NCBI GenBank assembly: GCA_038527215.1
Contig: JBCBGC010000070.1
Coordinates: 1-40,581, forward strand
Origin: JAWPMV01 sp038527215
GTDB taxonomy: Bacteria; Bacteroidota; Bacteroidia; J057
DNA length: 40,581 nt
Direction of reading: 5' to 3'
Under the pieces are notes generated by a model that saw only the letters and a list, made by a program, of their open reading frames with translations, was not told where the DNA came from and made no database searches. Of the stretch, positions 1 through 8,385 are shown one piece after another. How positions within the stretch are numbered: the first letter of the stretch is position 1; each line of letters starts with the position of its first letter. A program made the translations under genes and the position numbers.

Positions 1-2
1 GA

Positions 3-476
3 AAAAATGGCAATCCATTAGCGACAGGCAAGCCTTTCATCAACAACTTCCTGCCAAATGGTGGCGATATGCTCCGCCTAAACATGGCAGTGCCCGTTAC
101 CTCTCGACAGGACCCTGCTTTTAGTTCTCTCGGCCTGATACAGGCAGCCGTTTTAGGCTTGACCGATCCTACTTACGCCAATGCCAACCTGGAATTTATC
201 CCGAACATGGATGGCTTCCCAAATGGCCGCAGATTAGAGGATGACGTAACCAGAATTGAATTGCAAGCGGTAGGCGGATTGGTGTTAGCAGCGATTGGGC
301 TTTGGTATGATGATTTTGATGCGCAGGACCCCAACGCGACCCCTGTTACTAATCTGTTGATCAATGCTTTGCAATACTCTACTGGCGTAGAAGAAAACGA
401 CACCACTTTCCGGGCCGCCTTCCCCTATGTACAATCTCCCTGGAGAGGGACCGACGCCCAAACCTTACAACCCTAA
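3..476 (+). CDS. DUF4331 domain protein, C-terminal part (5' end outside window)
   Basis: The reading frame is open from the first complete codon at base 3 and ends at TAA 474-476, so only the last 157 residues are present. They match the C-terminal part of the DUF4331 domain in the next gene almost residue for residue (GKPFINNFLPNGGDMLRLNM, then the FIPNMDGFPNGRRLEDDVTR block and STGVEENDTTF). The ATG at 69 is internal and is not the start. Unlike its neighbour, this copy stops soon after the conserved PYVQ.PW block with a short TDAQTLQP tail, and has no extra repeats and no T9SS sorting domain. DUF4331 proteins are exported proteins of unknown function. The tandem arrangement suggests gene duplication followed by loss or gain of the C-terminal modules. 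How the protein is retained at the cell cannot be judged without its N-terminus. Confidence 0.9.
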   Translation, partial: KNGNPLATGKPFINNFLPNGGDMLRLNMAVPVTSRQDPAFSSLGLIQAAVLGLTDPTYANANLEFIPNMDGFPNGRRLEDDVTRIELQAVGGLVLAAIGLWYDDFDAQDPNATPVTNLLINALQYSTGVEENDTTFRAAFPYVQSPWRGTDAQTLQP

Positions 477-510
477 GCCTAAGCTTATTTACCATAACCT
501 ATGCCTAAAC

Positions 511-531
511 GATGCATGGCCAGCATGCATC
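511..531. other. Intergenic stem-loop between DUF4331 paralogues
   Basis: A perfect 8-bp inverted repeat, GATGCATG (511-518) and CATGCATC (524-531), encloses the 5-base loop GCCAG. It lies in the 112-base gap between the two DUF4331 genes. No T-run follows, so it is not a standard intrinsic terminator. An alternative pairing of CCAG (520-523) with CTGG (532-535) overlaps it. It may act in mRNA processing or stability. The structure is seen in the sequence; the function is not known. Confidence 0.45.
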
Positions 532-588
532 CTGGCTAAGCTATGCCTGTTTGAACCTTTATTTAAGATCATTAACGAAATCAATATA

Positions 589-3375
589 ATGAACCATATT
601 CAACCGATCATGCGCCTTTGGTCGCTGGTCCTACTGAGTAGCATTCTCTCGATGGGTGGAGTGTTTGGCTCCAGCCACAGGGAAGCTCCCCTGATCGCCA
701 ATGATCCCCTGGCTGACAATACGGATGTTTATGCCTTCCGTAGCCCGGATGATCCCAATACGGTAACCCTGATTGCCAACTATGTGCCCCTGCAATTGCC
801 ACATGGCGGCCCGAATTATTACCGCTTTGGGGATGATGTTCGCTATGAGATTCACGTGGACAATGACATCAGCACCACTGGGGATGATATCATTTACCGC
901 CTGAGTTTTTCTTCCGCCATTCAGGAACCCAACACTTTTTTCAATCTCTACCTCTCTGGCGAAAACCTCATCCAGGAGTACATTGTAGAGCGAAGCATGG
1001 ATGGTGGCGCAACTTTCCAGACCATTCTGACTTCTGGTATGGTGCCCCCCTACCGCATCGGTCCACGGTCCATCGAATCTCCGGTAGGCATCAATTCTAC
1101 CTATGAGTCGCTTTGGAATCAAGCTATTGAAACCGCATCTACCGGTGAAAAAATCTTCTGTGGGCCCGTAGATGACCCTTTCTTTGTGGACCTGGGAGGC
1201 ATATTTGACCTGGGAGATGCGCCTCGTCAAAATGGGACGCCTTCTGATGGCGTGGCTGGCCTAAATGTCAGCGCCATCATCATTCAAGTACCTATTGCCA
1301 CCCTGCAAAAGGACCATAAGGATGTGAGCCAGGCCGCCAACATTCTGGATGGAGACTTCGTGATTGGCGTTTGGGCTTCGGCCAGCCGGCAAAAAATCCG
1401 CACCCTGGCCGATGATGGCACGCCCATGTATTCCGGCGATTGGGTACAGGTTTCACGTCTGGGCATGCCCTTGACCAATGAAGCGGTCATTCCCATAGGT
1501 GCCAAAGATGAGTGGAACAGCCGTACGCCTTACAATGAAAACCCTGCTCATTTCGAGTACTTCTACAATCCAGAGCTGGCCCTCTATATGGATGATGCCC
1601 TCTTTGGCGGAGCCGTACCCGCTTTTGATGACCTGCGGGTTCAGCGCAATGCCTTACAGGCCTTTGATTTTGGCAATGGAAATGATGGCTTGTTTCCGCT
1701 AAAAGGCAATCCTGCTCTGGCCGGAACGGCCTTAGATGATGCCGTATTTGGGACGCTGTTGCTACCCGGTCCGGGCAAGCCCCGTTCGGTAGACTTATGG
1801 CCAGCCTTTCATACTGGCGTGCCCAATGTAGCTCCTTACCAACTGGCCACAGGTAAAACCCCTGACAATCCACTTTCCGCAGGTAAGCCTTTTATCAACA
1901 ACTTCCTCCCCAATGGAGGAGATATGTTACGCCTGAACATGGCTACGCCCATTACTCCCAGAACCGATCCCAATTTCAGTTCCAATGGGCTGATCACGGC
2001 CGCTGTATTGGGCTTGACCGATCCCACCTACGCCAATACCAATATTGAGTTTATCCCCAACATGGATGGCTTCCCAAATGGTCGAAGATTAGAGGACGAC
2101 GTAACCCGTATCGAACTTCAAGCGGTGAGCGGTATTGTCCTGGCAGCCATAGGGTTATGGTATGATGATTATACTGCTGGTCAGGGTAACAGCCCCTTGA
2201 CCCAAGATTTGCTGAATGTGCTCGGCTACTCCACCGGCGTAGAAGAAAACGATACCACCTTCGATTTCTGGTTCCCCTATGTGCAAATGCCTTGGGAAGG
2301 TACTGGAAAAACCGGCGGTAAGCGCATTGTCTATCAGCAGCCTACAGTTCTGCCGCCTACCCCTATTCAAACCGGGACCCAGGTAACCAGCCTGGTGCTG
2401 TACGATGCCAAAGCTGACACCGCTATTCGTGCCCTGCAGGATGGCGAGGTGATAGATCTCTCTACCCTGCCTACCCGAAAAATCAACATCATCGCTGAGA
2501 CCAACCAGAGCAATGTGGGAAGCGTGGTATTTGACTTTGAAGGTGATCCGCAATTCTCCATTGATGATGCCGCCCCTTTTGCCCTGGCAGGAGACAACGG
2601 TAACGGTAATTTTTTCACCTACAAACTCAAACCCGGTCAGTATAGCATTACCGCCACCCCTTACAGTCATCCTGGAGGTGCGGGGGTAAAAGGTCAGGAA
2701 TTAAGCCTGAATTTCTCCGTCATCAAGTTTGGGGGCAAGGTGAGCAGCTTTACCCTGGTCAATGCAGATACCGATACGGACATCGGACCGCTGATGGATG
2801 GAGACGTAGTAGATATCAGTGCTTTGGGATGCAACCTGAGCATTAGAGCCAATACCGACCCCACCATCGTAGGAAGTGTCAATTTCCGTCTGGACAACCA
2901 AGCCAAGTTCAAACTGGAAAACTTCTTCCCCTATGCCATTGCCGGAGACCAGAGTGGCGACTACTTCCCTGTGTATTTATCCAACGGCAAGCATAAAGTG
3001 AAAGCGACGCCTTATGCCAAGAAAAATCGGAAAGGTGGCAAAGGGCAATCCTTGCTGGTGAAGTTCACCGTGGTCAACAGTGGCCCCAGTAGCCGGACCA
3101 TCCAAGGTGTGCAGCTGGCAGCGCTTAAGGTATATCCCAACCCCACCACCGACCGTTTCATCCTGGAAATTTCTGAAGCACAAGCAGGAGAAGTATCTCT
3201 CGGCGTATACACCCTCCAGGGTAAGCGGGTAAGACAGCAATCCTTTGAAGCGAATGCAGGCCTATGGAAAGGCAGCATCAGCCTGGCAGGCTTACCGGAT
3301 GGCGTATATCTGGTGGTGGCCGAACAAAACCAACTCAGACTGACTCAAAAAGTCGTAAAAATCGGTCAGGAATAG
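589..3375 (+). CDS. DUF4331 protein with two C-terminal repeats and T9SS sorting domain
   Basis: 928 residues. The start ATG at 589 gives a signal peptide (MRLWSLVLLSSILSMGGVFG; a second possible start is ATG 610) directly before the diagnostic DUF4331 opening SSHREAPLIANDPLADNTDVYAFRS. The frame is open back to 427, but that extension encodes no export signal and lies in the intergenic gap. DUF4331 spans about residues 30-580. Two related modules of about 105 residues follow, starting near 601 and 719 (SLVLYDAKADTAI / SFTLVNADTDTDI, each with a VGSV.F core and an ATPY motif). The last ~80 residues, from LKVYPNPTTD, form a type A T9SS sorting domain ending in a basic KVVKIGQE. The protein is therefore predicted to be exported by Sec and then carried to the surface or medium by the type IX system. 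Its function is unknown. It is a tandem paralogue of the upstream gene and is followed by a strong terminator. Confidence 0.92.
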   Translation: MNHIQPIMRLWSLVLLSSILSMGGVFGSSHREAPLIANDPLADNTDVYAFRSPDDPNTVTLIANYVPLQLPHGGPNYYRFGDDVRYEIHVDNDISTTGDDIIYRLSFSSAIQEPNTFFNLYLSGENLIQEYIVERSMDGGATFQTILTSGMVPPYRIGPRSIESPVGINSTYESLWNQAIETASTGEKIFCGPVDDPFFVDLGGIFDLGDAPRQNGTPSDGVAGLNVSAIIIQVPIATLQKDHKDVSQAANILDGDFVIGVWASASRQKIRTLADDGTPMYSGDWVQVSRLGMPLTNEAVIPIGAKDEWNSRTPYNENPAHFEYFYNPELALYMDDALFGGAVPAFDDLRVQRNALQAFDFGNGNDGLFPLKGNPALAGTALDDAVFGTLLLPGPGKPRSVDLWPAFHTGVPNVAPYQLATGKTPDNPLSAGKPFINNFLPNGGDMLRLNMATPITPRTDPNFSSNGLITAAVLGLTDPTYANTNIEFIPNMDGFPNGRRLEDDVTRIELQAVSGIVLAAIGLWYDDYTAGQGNSPLTQDLLNVLGYSTGVEENDTTFDFWFPYVQMPWEGTGKTGGKRIVYQQPTVLPPTPIQTGTQVTSLVLYDAKADTAIRALQDGEVIDLSTLPTRKINIIAETNQSNVGSVVFDFEGDPQFSIDDAAPFALAGDNGNGNFFTYKLKPGQYSITATPYSHPGGAGVKGQELSLNFSVIKFGGKVSSFTLVNADTDTDIGPLMDGDVVDISALGCNLSIRANTDPTIVGSVNFRLDNQAKFKLENFFPYAIAGDQSGDYFPVYLSNGKHKVKATPYAKKNRKGGKGQSLLVKFTVVNSGPSSRTIQGVQLAALKVYPNPTTDRFILEISEAQAGEVSLGVYTLQGKRVRQQSFEANAGLWKGSISLAGLPDGVYLVVAEQNQLRLTQKVVKIGQE

Positions 3376-3410
3376 ACCGGGTACCCTCGTAGGTAGAAGT
3401 TGATGTGTGC

Positions 3411-3439
3411 AAGAGGTCCCTTCGGGGGCCTCTTTTTTT
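3411..3439 (+). terminator. Rho-independent terminator with UUCG tetraloop
   Basis: The arms AAGAGGTCCC (3411-3420) and GGGGCCTCTT (3425-3434) pair over 10 bp with one G-T wobble. They enclose the very stable TTCG loop and run into a stretch of T to 3439. It lies 36 bases after the stop of the second DUF4331 gene and before the GHL10 gene, so it should end the DUF4331 transcript. Confidence 0.9.
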
Positions 3440-3518
3440 GTGCAAGGAAAAGGGCGGTCTTTTTTGCCTGAATCATTACCTTTAGGCTAATAATCATTGA
3501 CAAACCCAACACAAATTG

Positions 3519-5078
3519 ATGTTGCCCCGCCTTCTCTCCCTATTGCTGCTTGCTAGTTTCTTTCTTTCCCTGAGTATGGCCCAGACCTACGGTCCCAAAC
3601 GAGAATTTCGGGGAGCCTGGATTGCCACGGTCAAAAACATTGATTGGCCCTCCAGGGCCGGACTGTCCACCGCGGCTCAGCAGGAGGAAGCCATCGAGCT
3701 GCTGGACGAGTTAAAGGCGGCAGGGCTCAATGCGGTGATTTTTCAGGTCCGTCCTGCAACGGATGCTTTCTACGCTTCTCGGTTCGAGCCCTGGTCTGAA
3801 TGGTTGATGGGTGAACAGGGAAAAGGCCCGCAGCCTTTTTACGATCCATTGGAGTTCTTCATAGAGGAAAGTCATAAGCGGGGCATGGAATTTCATGCCT
3901 GGTTTAACCCTTATCGGGCAGCTGTAGACTACGACAGCCTCAAACCCCTGGCGCCCAATCATATTACCCGGCTTCGTCCGCAGTGGTTTGTGCAATACGG
4001 AAAAAACCTCTATTTCGATCCAGGAGTCCCGGAAGGCCGGGATTATGTCATTCAAGTCATCAGCGATGTGCTGCGTCGCTATGATCTGGATGGGATTCAC
4101 TTTGACGATTATTTTTATCCATACAAAATCTCCGGCCAGGAGTTCCCCGATGATGCCTCTTATGCCCAATTCGGCTATCGCTATCCGAATCGGGACAATT
4201 GGCGGAGGAACAATGTGGATGAATTCATCCGCATCATGCGGGATAGCCTGCTGACGATCAAGCCATCCGTAAAATTCGGGATCAGCCCTTTTGGGGTATG
4301 GCGTAACCAAAGCATGGACCCTACTTATGGCTCCAATACCCGGGCTGGTCAGACGAGCTATGACGACCTCTATGCCGATATTTTAAAATGGCTTCGAGAA
4401 GGATGGATTGACTATGTAGCCCCACAGATTTATTGGTCTATTGGCTACCCGCCTGCAGCCTTTGATATATTGGTAGAATGGTGGCGGGATCACACCTACG
4501 GAAAACATCTGTATATCGGGCAGGCGCCTTATAAAGTCGCCAATAATGCCGATCCTAACTGGGATGATCCGAAGCAGCTGCCCCTTCAGATTCGCATGAT
4601 CCGGGAAGCTCCGGAAGCGGATGGCAGCATTTTCTTTAGTGCGAAATGGTTTAAGCAGAACCCGCTGGGCTTTGCGGACTCCTTGCGGAATAATCTGTAT
4701 TATTTCCCGGCCCTGCCTCCAAGATATGATTGGATCGACCCTCAGGTTCCGCCTCGCCCCTCCGGGATAGAGACGGACCAGGATCCGCAAGGCATTGCCA
4801 TGCGATGGACGCCAGAATCCCGGGCCGAGGACTTGAGTTTTTATGCCGTGTATAAAGGGCAAGGCAAAAATTATCCGGTAGCTACGCCGCAGTTTTTAGT
4901 AGCCGTTTTGCCCGCCAATCAACCTTATTTTCTGGATGAGGACACCCGATTCCTCCGGAAGTATCATTATGTGATTACCGCTTTGGACAAAAACTATAAC
5001 GAAAGCGGGGTAAGCGAAATGCGCTCCCAACGCAGTTGGAAAGGCTTATTCGGGAAGAAAAAGAAGCAGGCTCAGTAG
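3519..5078 (+). CDS. GHL10 (DUF187) family glycoside hydrolase-like protein
   Basis: 519 residues. I chose ATG 3519; the TTG just before it adds only one residue. Residues 1-22 are a signal peptide ending at SMAQ. The family opening KREFRGAWIATVKNIDWPS, then LKAAGLNAVIFQVRPATDAFY and the FHAWFNPYRA strand, identify the glycosyl-hydrolase-like 10 TIM barrel (about residues 28-370). LDGIHFDDYFYPY near residue 190 carries the acidic residues expected at the barrel's active face. A fibronectin-III-like domain follows (about 410-500: MRWTPESRAEDLSFYAVYKG). The C-terminus is lysine-rich. Relatives are exported or periplasmic and are thought to act on glycans; some are linked to cell-wall glycan, but substrate and reaction are not established. 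The 3' end overlaps the convergent phosphodiesterase gene by 7 bases. A possible -7 element TACCTTTA lies at 3477-3484. Confidence 0.9.
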   Translation: MLPRLLSLLLLASFFLSLSMAQTYGPKREFRGAWIATVKNIDWPSRAGLSTAAQQEEAIELLDELKAAGLNAVIFQVRPATDAFYASRFEPWSEWLMGEQGKGPQPFYDPLEFFIEESHKRGMEFHAWFNPYRAAVDYDSLKPLAPNHITRLRPQWFVQYGKNLYFDPGVPEGRDYVIQVISDVLRRYDLDGIHFDDYFYPYKISGQEFPDDASYAQFGYRYPNRDNWRRNNVDEFIRIMRDSLLTIKPSVKFGISPFGVWRNQSMDPTYGSNTRAGQTSYDDLYADILKWLREGWIDYVAPQIYWSIGYPPAAFDILVEWWRDHTYGKHLYIGQAPYKVANNADPNWDDPKQLPLQIRMIREAPEADGSIFFSAKWFKQNPLGFADSLRNNLYYFPALPPRYDWIDPQVPPRPSGIETDQDPQGIAMRWTPESRAEDLSFYAVYKGQGKNYPVATPQFLVAVLPANQPYFLDEDTRFLRKYHYVITALDKNYNESGVSEMRSQRSWKGLFGKKKKQAQ

Positions 5079-5962
5079 CGTAAAGCTTCCTTCGGCATTT
5101 CCTTCACGGCTGCCCAGGCTTCCAGGGGCGTATCCGTGGCCAGGACATTGATGCCTCTTCGCACAAAGTCCTGATACACTTGGGGTCCTCGCGCAGCGGC
5201 CCGTCGATCCAGGTTGCCCAGGGTCCCGAGCATACACATGATGCCATACTCATGCAGACGATCGTATAGCTGGTCCTTGCCTTCATTGGCGTTGGTGCCG
5301 GTAAAAGCGATCAGGTTATCCAACATTTCTCCCGTTTGGAGATATCGGTCCAGTTCCTTTTGGTTGCGAATGCTGACCGAAAGCATCGTCAGCGGGTTTT
5401 GCTGAAAGAGTTTTTGGGCTGCTTCATAGGAGTAGGTAATCATCACAACCTGGCCAAGCATGCCCTTTTTGTCCACAAAATCCAGCACTTCTCCAGCGTC
5501 TACAGAGCGTTTGATATCCAGGGTGAGGATGTTGCCGTGTTCCTGCGCCCAGTCCAACACCGCCTCAAGGGTCGGAATGCCATAAGCCGTCAGAGCACCC
5601 AAATCGTCCTTCAATTGTAACTTTTGCAGGTCATCCCACTTATAGGCAGACAGATCACCTTGCCCATTGGTGGTGCGGTCGAGGCTGTTGTCATGCATCA
5701 GAAAAAATACGCCGTCGGAGGATTGGGCTACATCCACTTCGAATAAAGCCTCAGGCACCGACTGCCGCACATATTCCATGGTTTCCAGACAGTTTTCTGG
5801 CCAGCCAGGATAGGCCTTTCCACCACGATGAGCACTGATCAAGACCGTTTCGCGGGCCTTGGTGTGGAAGTATGCCTGCAAGGCAGGGGCCTGGGTATGG
5901 GTAGATTCCTGTCGGCAGCCAAACAGGCTTATAAAAAATACGGCCAGTAAAAAACGATTCAT
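5072..5962 (-). CDS. Glycerophosphodiester phosphodiesterase family lipoprotein
   Basis: 296 residues. The ATG at 5962 gives a lipoprotein signal (MNRFLLAVFFISLFGC, lipidated Cys16). The frame extends further upstream, but only into the neighbouring acetyltransferase gene. The GDPD fold signature is clear: SAHRGG (His45), PEN (Glu56), the EVDV acidic pair (Glu75, Asp77) and LMHD (His90), followed by the DRTTNG motif. The C-terminal GINVLATDTPLEA matches the usual last strand. Such enzymes split glycerophosphodiesters into glycerol-3-phosphate and an alcohol, with a divalent metal. The lipid anchor places it in the periplasm or outer membrane. It is the last gene of a minus-strand run and follows the GNAT gene by 31 bases. 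Its stop codon overlaps the 3' end of the GHL10 gene. The exact substrate is not shown. Confidence 0.92.
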   Translation of the reverse strand: MNRFLLAVFFISLFGCRQESTHTQAPALQAYFHTKARETVLISAHRGGKAYPGWPENCLETMEYVRQSVPEALFEVDVAQSSDGVFFLMHDNSLDRTTNGQGDLSAYKWDDLQKLQLKDDLGALTAYGIPTLEAVLDWAQEHGNILTLDIKRSVDAGEVLDFVDKKGMLGQVVMITYSYEAAQKLFQQNPLTMLSVSIRNQKELDRYLQTGEMLDNLIAFTGTNANEGKDQLYDRLHEYGIMCMLGTLGNLDRRAAARGPQVYQDFVRRGINVLATDTPLEAWAAVKEMPKEALRY

Positions 5963-5993
5963 CGTAGGGGGATTTAGCCCAAAGATAAGGGCC

Positions 5994-6494
5994 TTATTCT
6001 CCCCACCACAAACTGAGCATGATTTCGTCGGCATATTCGCCCTGCACCTGTAAGGCATTTTTCATCCGACCCTCTTCCTCAAAGCCAAAAGCCTTGTATA
6101 AATGCCAGGCCGCTTCCTGAGGTTCCATCACGGAAATGGCGATAAGCCTCAATCCTTCAATCTGCCGGGCCTTATCCAGGCAAGCCTGCATGAGGGCTCG
6201 CCCGATGCCTTTGCCCTGATGAGCAGGATCTACATACATGCCCCAGATAAAGCCGCGGTGCATCAGTTTGGTTCTTTTCAGGCGGATAAAGCCAATCATG
6301 CCCAGCATCTGACTGCCTTCAAAAAATCCCAAAATGAAATTCTCTGCATTTTTGGCAGCCAGGTCTTTGGTGGTTTTCTCGCGGTCTATGCCATCTTCCA
6401 CTGAGGCACCAAAGGCCCAGGGATACCGACGGAGGCCCTCCATCCGCAGACGGACGAATTCTTCCAGGTCATGTTCATTCAAGGGACGGATCAT
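5994..6494 (-). CDS. GNAT family N-acetyltransferase
   Basis: 166 residues from ATG 6494. The GNAT fold is complete: MIRPLNEHDLEEFVRLR at the N-terminus, the central strand GMYVDPAHQGKGIGRALM holding the acetyl-CoA pyrophosphate-binding Q-x-G-x-G loop, and AAWHLYKAFGFEEEGRMKNA as motif B. The final EIMLSLWW is the last strand. It is cytoplasmic, and the acceptor substrate is unknown. It sits 54 bases after the dehydrogenase gene and 31 before the phosphodiesterase gene, so co-transcription with both is likely. Confidence 0.9.
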   Translation of the reverse strand: MIRPLNEHDLEEFVRLRMEGLRRYPWAFGASVEDGIDREKTTKDLAAKNAENFILGFFEGSQMLGMIGFIRLKRTKLMHRGFIWGMYVDPAHQGKGIGRALMQACLDKARQIEGLRLIAISVMEPQEAAWHLYKAFGFEEEGRMKNALQVQGEYADEIMLSLWWGE

Positions 6495-6548
6495 GGTTTT
6501 GCTAATTTAATTGTGCTAGCTGGGCATACGATCCGTAGAAAAAAAGGG

Positions 6549-7418
6549 TTATGCTTTTCCTTCCAGGAAGGCATGCACCGCTGCAAAATCCAGCCTTCCC
6601 AGGCCTGCTTGTTTGGCCTGGGCAAAGATTTCCTTGGTGGCATTGGCCAGAATCAGGGCTTGCCCTTGTTCATAAGCGGCCAAGCTGGCCAGATGAAGGT
6701 CTTTGTGCATCAGTTCCAGCGGAAACTGCACCTCATACGTACCTTCTCGCATCATCTCCGCTTTGAACTGGGTAAAAGGCGCGGCTACCTTTAGCTTAGG
6801 AAGCGTATCCAACAGGAAGTTTTTGTCCAGTCCCAGTTTTTCCCCTAACAATACTGCTTCGGAAAAAATCACCATGTTCTGGGCCAACATGGCATTGACC
6901 AACATCTTAAAGGCGCTACCTTGGTCCTCCGGGCCCAAATGCATGACTTTACTGCCCATGGCTTCCATCAGCGGACGGACTTGGGCTATTTCCGCTTCTC
7001 CGCCTCCGGCAAAAAACACCAGTTGCGCCGCAGCTGCCTGAGGCAAGGTTCCGGCTACGGGAGCCCCCACGAAGCGCAGGCCGGCGGAACGCGCTTGCTC
7101 AAAAGAGGCACGGGTAAAAGCAGGGTCTACCGTTGAACAATCCATCCAGATCGCGCCTTGTTTCATCGCAGCCAAACCTCCCTTTTCGCCACACATCACG
7201 GCCTCTACGGCTTGAGGATGGGCCAACATGGAGATGACCACCTCTGCCTCTGCTACGGCTTCAGCAACCGTGGAAGCCATGCGTGCCTTCGTATCTGAAA
7301 ATTCTTGGACAGGGCCATCGGAGCGATTCCATACCGTGAGTTCAACCTCCAGTTTGAGAAGGTTATGGGCCATGCGGCTCCCCATGATGCCCAGACCGAG
7401 AAAAGCGACTTTTTGCAT
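6549..7418 (-). CDS. NAD(P)-dependent beta-hydroxyacid dehydrogenase (3-hydroxyisobutyrate dehydrogenase family)
   Basis: 289 residues. ATG 7418 places the nucleotide-binding motif at the extreme N-terminus as usual (MQKVAFLGLGIMGSRMA, G8xG10xxG13). The family substrate loop appears as GAPVAGTLPQA (about 118-127). The catalytic lysine is Lys171 in GSAFKMLVNAML, and the all-helical C-terminal domain is complete. Members oxidise 3-hydroxyisobutyrate or reduce glyoxylate/succinic semialdehyde; some are imine reductases. The substrate loop reads APVAG rather than the commoner APVSG, so the substrate cannot be assigned. The gene is directly downstream of an AraC-type regulator. A candidate promoter and tandem direct repeat lie at 7440-7503, which makes it the most likely local target of that regulator. 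Confidence 0.9.
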   Translation of the reverse strand: MQKVAFLGLGIMGSRMAHNLLKLEVELTVWNRSDGPVQEFSDTKARMASTVAEAVAEAEVVISMLAHPQAVEAVMCGEKGGLAAMKQGAIWMDCSTVDPAFTRASFEQARSAGLRFVGAPVAGTLPQAAAAQLVFFAGGGEAEIAQVRPLMEAMGSKVMHLGPEDQGSAFKMLVNAMLAQNMVIFSEAVLLGEKLGLDKNFLLDTLPKLKVAAPFTQFKAEMMREGTYEVQFPLELMHKDLHLASLAAYEQGQALILANATKEIFAQAKQAGLGRLDFAAVHAFLEGKA

Positions 7419-7439
7419 AATGATTTGATTTGTATGCTT

Positions 7440-7503
7440 CAAAAGTAGCCTTCCGCTGCGAAGGTTAATCCCGGTTTTCAATCAAAATCCCGATTTTCGA
7501 TCA
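7440..7503 (-). promoter_or_regulatory. Candidate activator-dependent promoter with 18-bp tandem direct repeat
   Basis: Read on the minus strand, TACTTTTG at 7447-7440 matches the Bacteroidota -7 consensus TAnnTTTG exactly, 22 bases before the dehydrogenase ATG. The -33 position (about 7467-7469) has no TTG. Instead it falls at the edge of a tandem direct repeat: 7467-7484 and 7486-7503 are 18-mers differing at only two positions, with a 19-base period (core AATCCCG.TTTTC on the plus strand). Two direct half-sites about two helical turns apart beside a weak -33 box is the layout used by AraC-family activators. The adjacent gene encodes such a protein. A small inverted repeat, CCTTC/GAAGG (7449-7464), lies in the spacer. 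That the AraC protein binds here is an inference. Confidence 0.65.
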
Positions 7504-7524
7504 GAAAAAAAGAAAAAGGTTAAC

Positions 7525-8376
7525 TTATCGCATGGCCTTACCCTGGCCGGGGGTATGACCATAGGCCTTTTTGTAAGCCAGGATAAAGTGAGAGGTATTT
7601 TCATACCCTACCTGTCCCGCCACATCGGCTACACGGGTCTCGGGTTTGAAGAGCAGTTCCCGGGCTTTTTCCAGGCGCTGCCGGATGATCCACTTTCGAG
7701 GGGAGGTACCAAAGCGAGACTTGAATTCCCGACGGAAAGTCGCCACGCTCCGCCCCGTCATATAGGCATAATCCTCGACCGTTAAAGGCTTGTCAAAATG
7801 CTGCTCCATAAAGGACTTGAGATTGGGAGCAGGGCGCGTCTTCCAGCTATGGAGGGTGGCCAGCAGGTCCGGGTAGGTGGTGATCAGCACGGCCATCCAT
7901 TCCATGAATTTGATCTCAAACAACAAGGGGCTTTTGCCGAGATTAGATTGACGGAGGTCGAGTAGGCTTTGCAAAAAAGTTGGCCAGTAAGCAGGAGAGC
8001 TTGCCTGGAAGAAGGAGGAGGGCCGCTCCGATCTCGTGCTTTTCTCAGCGGCTTGCAAGAGTTTTTCCAGTAAGCGCTCCCCGAAGAAAAAATGCACGGA
8101 ACTAAAGCGCTGTTCATCGGCCAGCAGATCGGTCACTGTGTACAAGCCTTTTTTAACCAGCCCAAAATTTCCGGTTGGAATCATCACAAAATCTCCGTCC
8201 AGGGCCTGAATGCGTTGGGTACCCTGTCCCACCACCGATAGCGCATGCATAGAGACAAAACTGGGCCTTTCGTGCAAGGGAGAATCCAGTTCTTTGCGCA
8301 GCATGATCAGGTCAGACCCCTGATATATGACATCTACAAAATCTTCCTGGAGAATACGATGAGGAATGGTGATCAT
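7525..8376 (-). CDS. AraC family transcriptional regulator
   Basis: 283 residues from ATG 8376. The C-terminal ~95 residues are a standard AraC/XylS double helix-turn-helix: KPLTVEDYAYMTGRSVATFR with FKSRFGTSPRKWIIRQRL, then RVADVAGQVGYENTSHF with YKKAYGHTP. The N-terminal ~180 residues form a cupin-like sensor region (GDFVMIPTGNFGLVKKG) of the type seen in ExsA-like regulators; no ligand can be deduced. It follows the GNAT gene by only 9 bases and is followed by a 106-base gap holding a tandem direct repeat and a -7 box ahead of the dehydrogenase gene. It probably activates that downstream gene, as inferred from position and repeat geometry. Confidence 0.92.
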   Translation of the reverse strand: MITIPHRILQEDFVDVIYQGSDLIMLRKELDSPLHERPSFVSMHALSVVGQGTQRIQALDGDFVMIPTGNFGLVKKGLYTVTDLLADEQRFSSVHFFFGERLLEKLLQAAEKSTRSERPSSFFQASSPAYWPTFLQSLLDLRQSNLGKSPLLFEIKFMEWMAVLITTYPDLLATLHSWKTRPAPNLKSFMEQHFDKPLTVEDYAYMTGRSVATFRREFKSRFGTSPRKWIIRQRLEKARELLFKPETRVADVAGQVGYENTSHFILAYKKAYGHTPGQGKAMR

Positions 8377-8385
8377 AGCCCAAAG

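Noticed and set aside
427..588. N-terminal extension of the second DUF4331 gene back to 427
   Set aside because: It overlaps the end of the first paralogue and the intergenic hairpin, and would put 54 residues before an otherwise complete signal peptide. The start at 589 fits better.
631..1230. 199-codon open frame on the minus strand within the DUF4331 gene
   Set aside because: It is antisense to a well-supported domain, has no recognisable motif, and is typical of shadow frames in this base composition.
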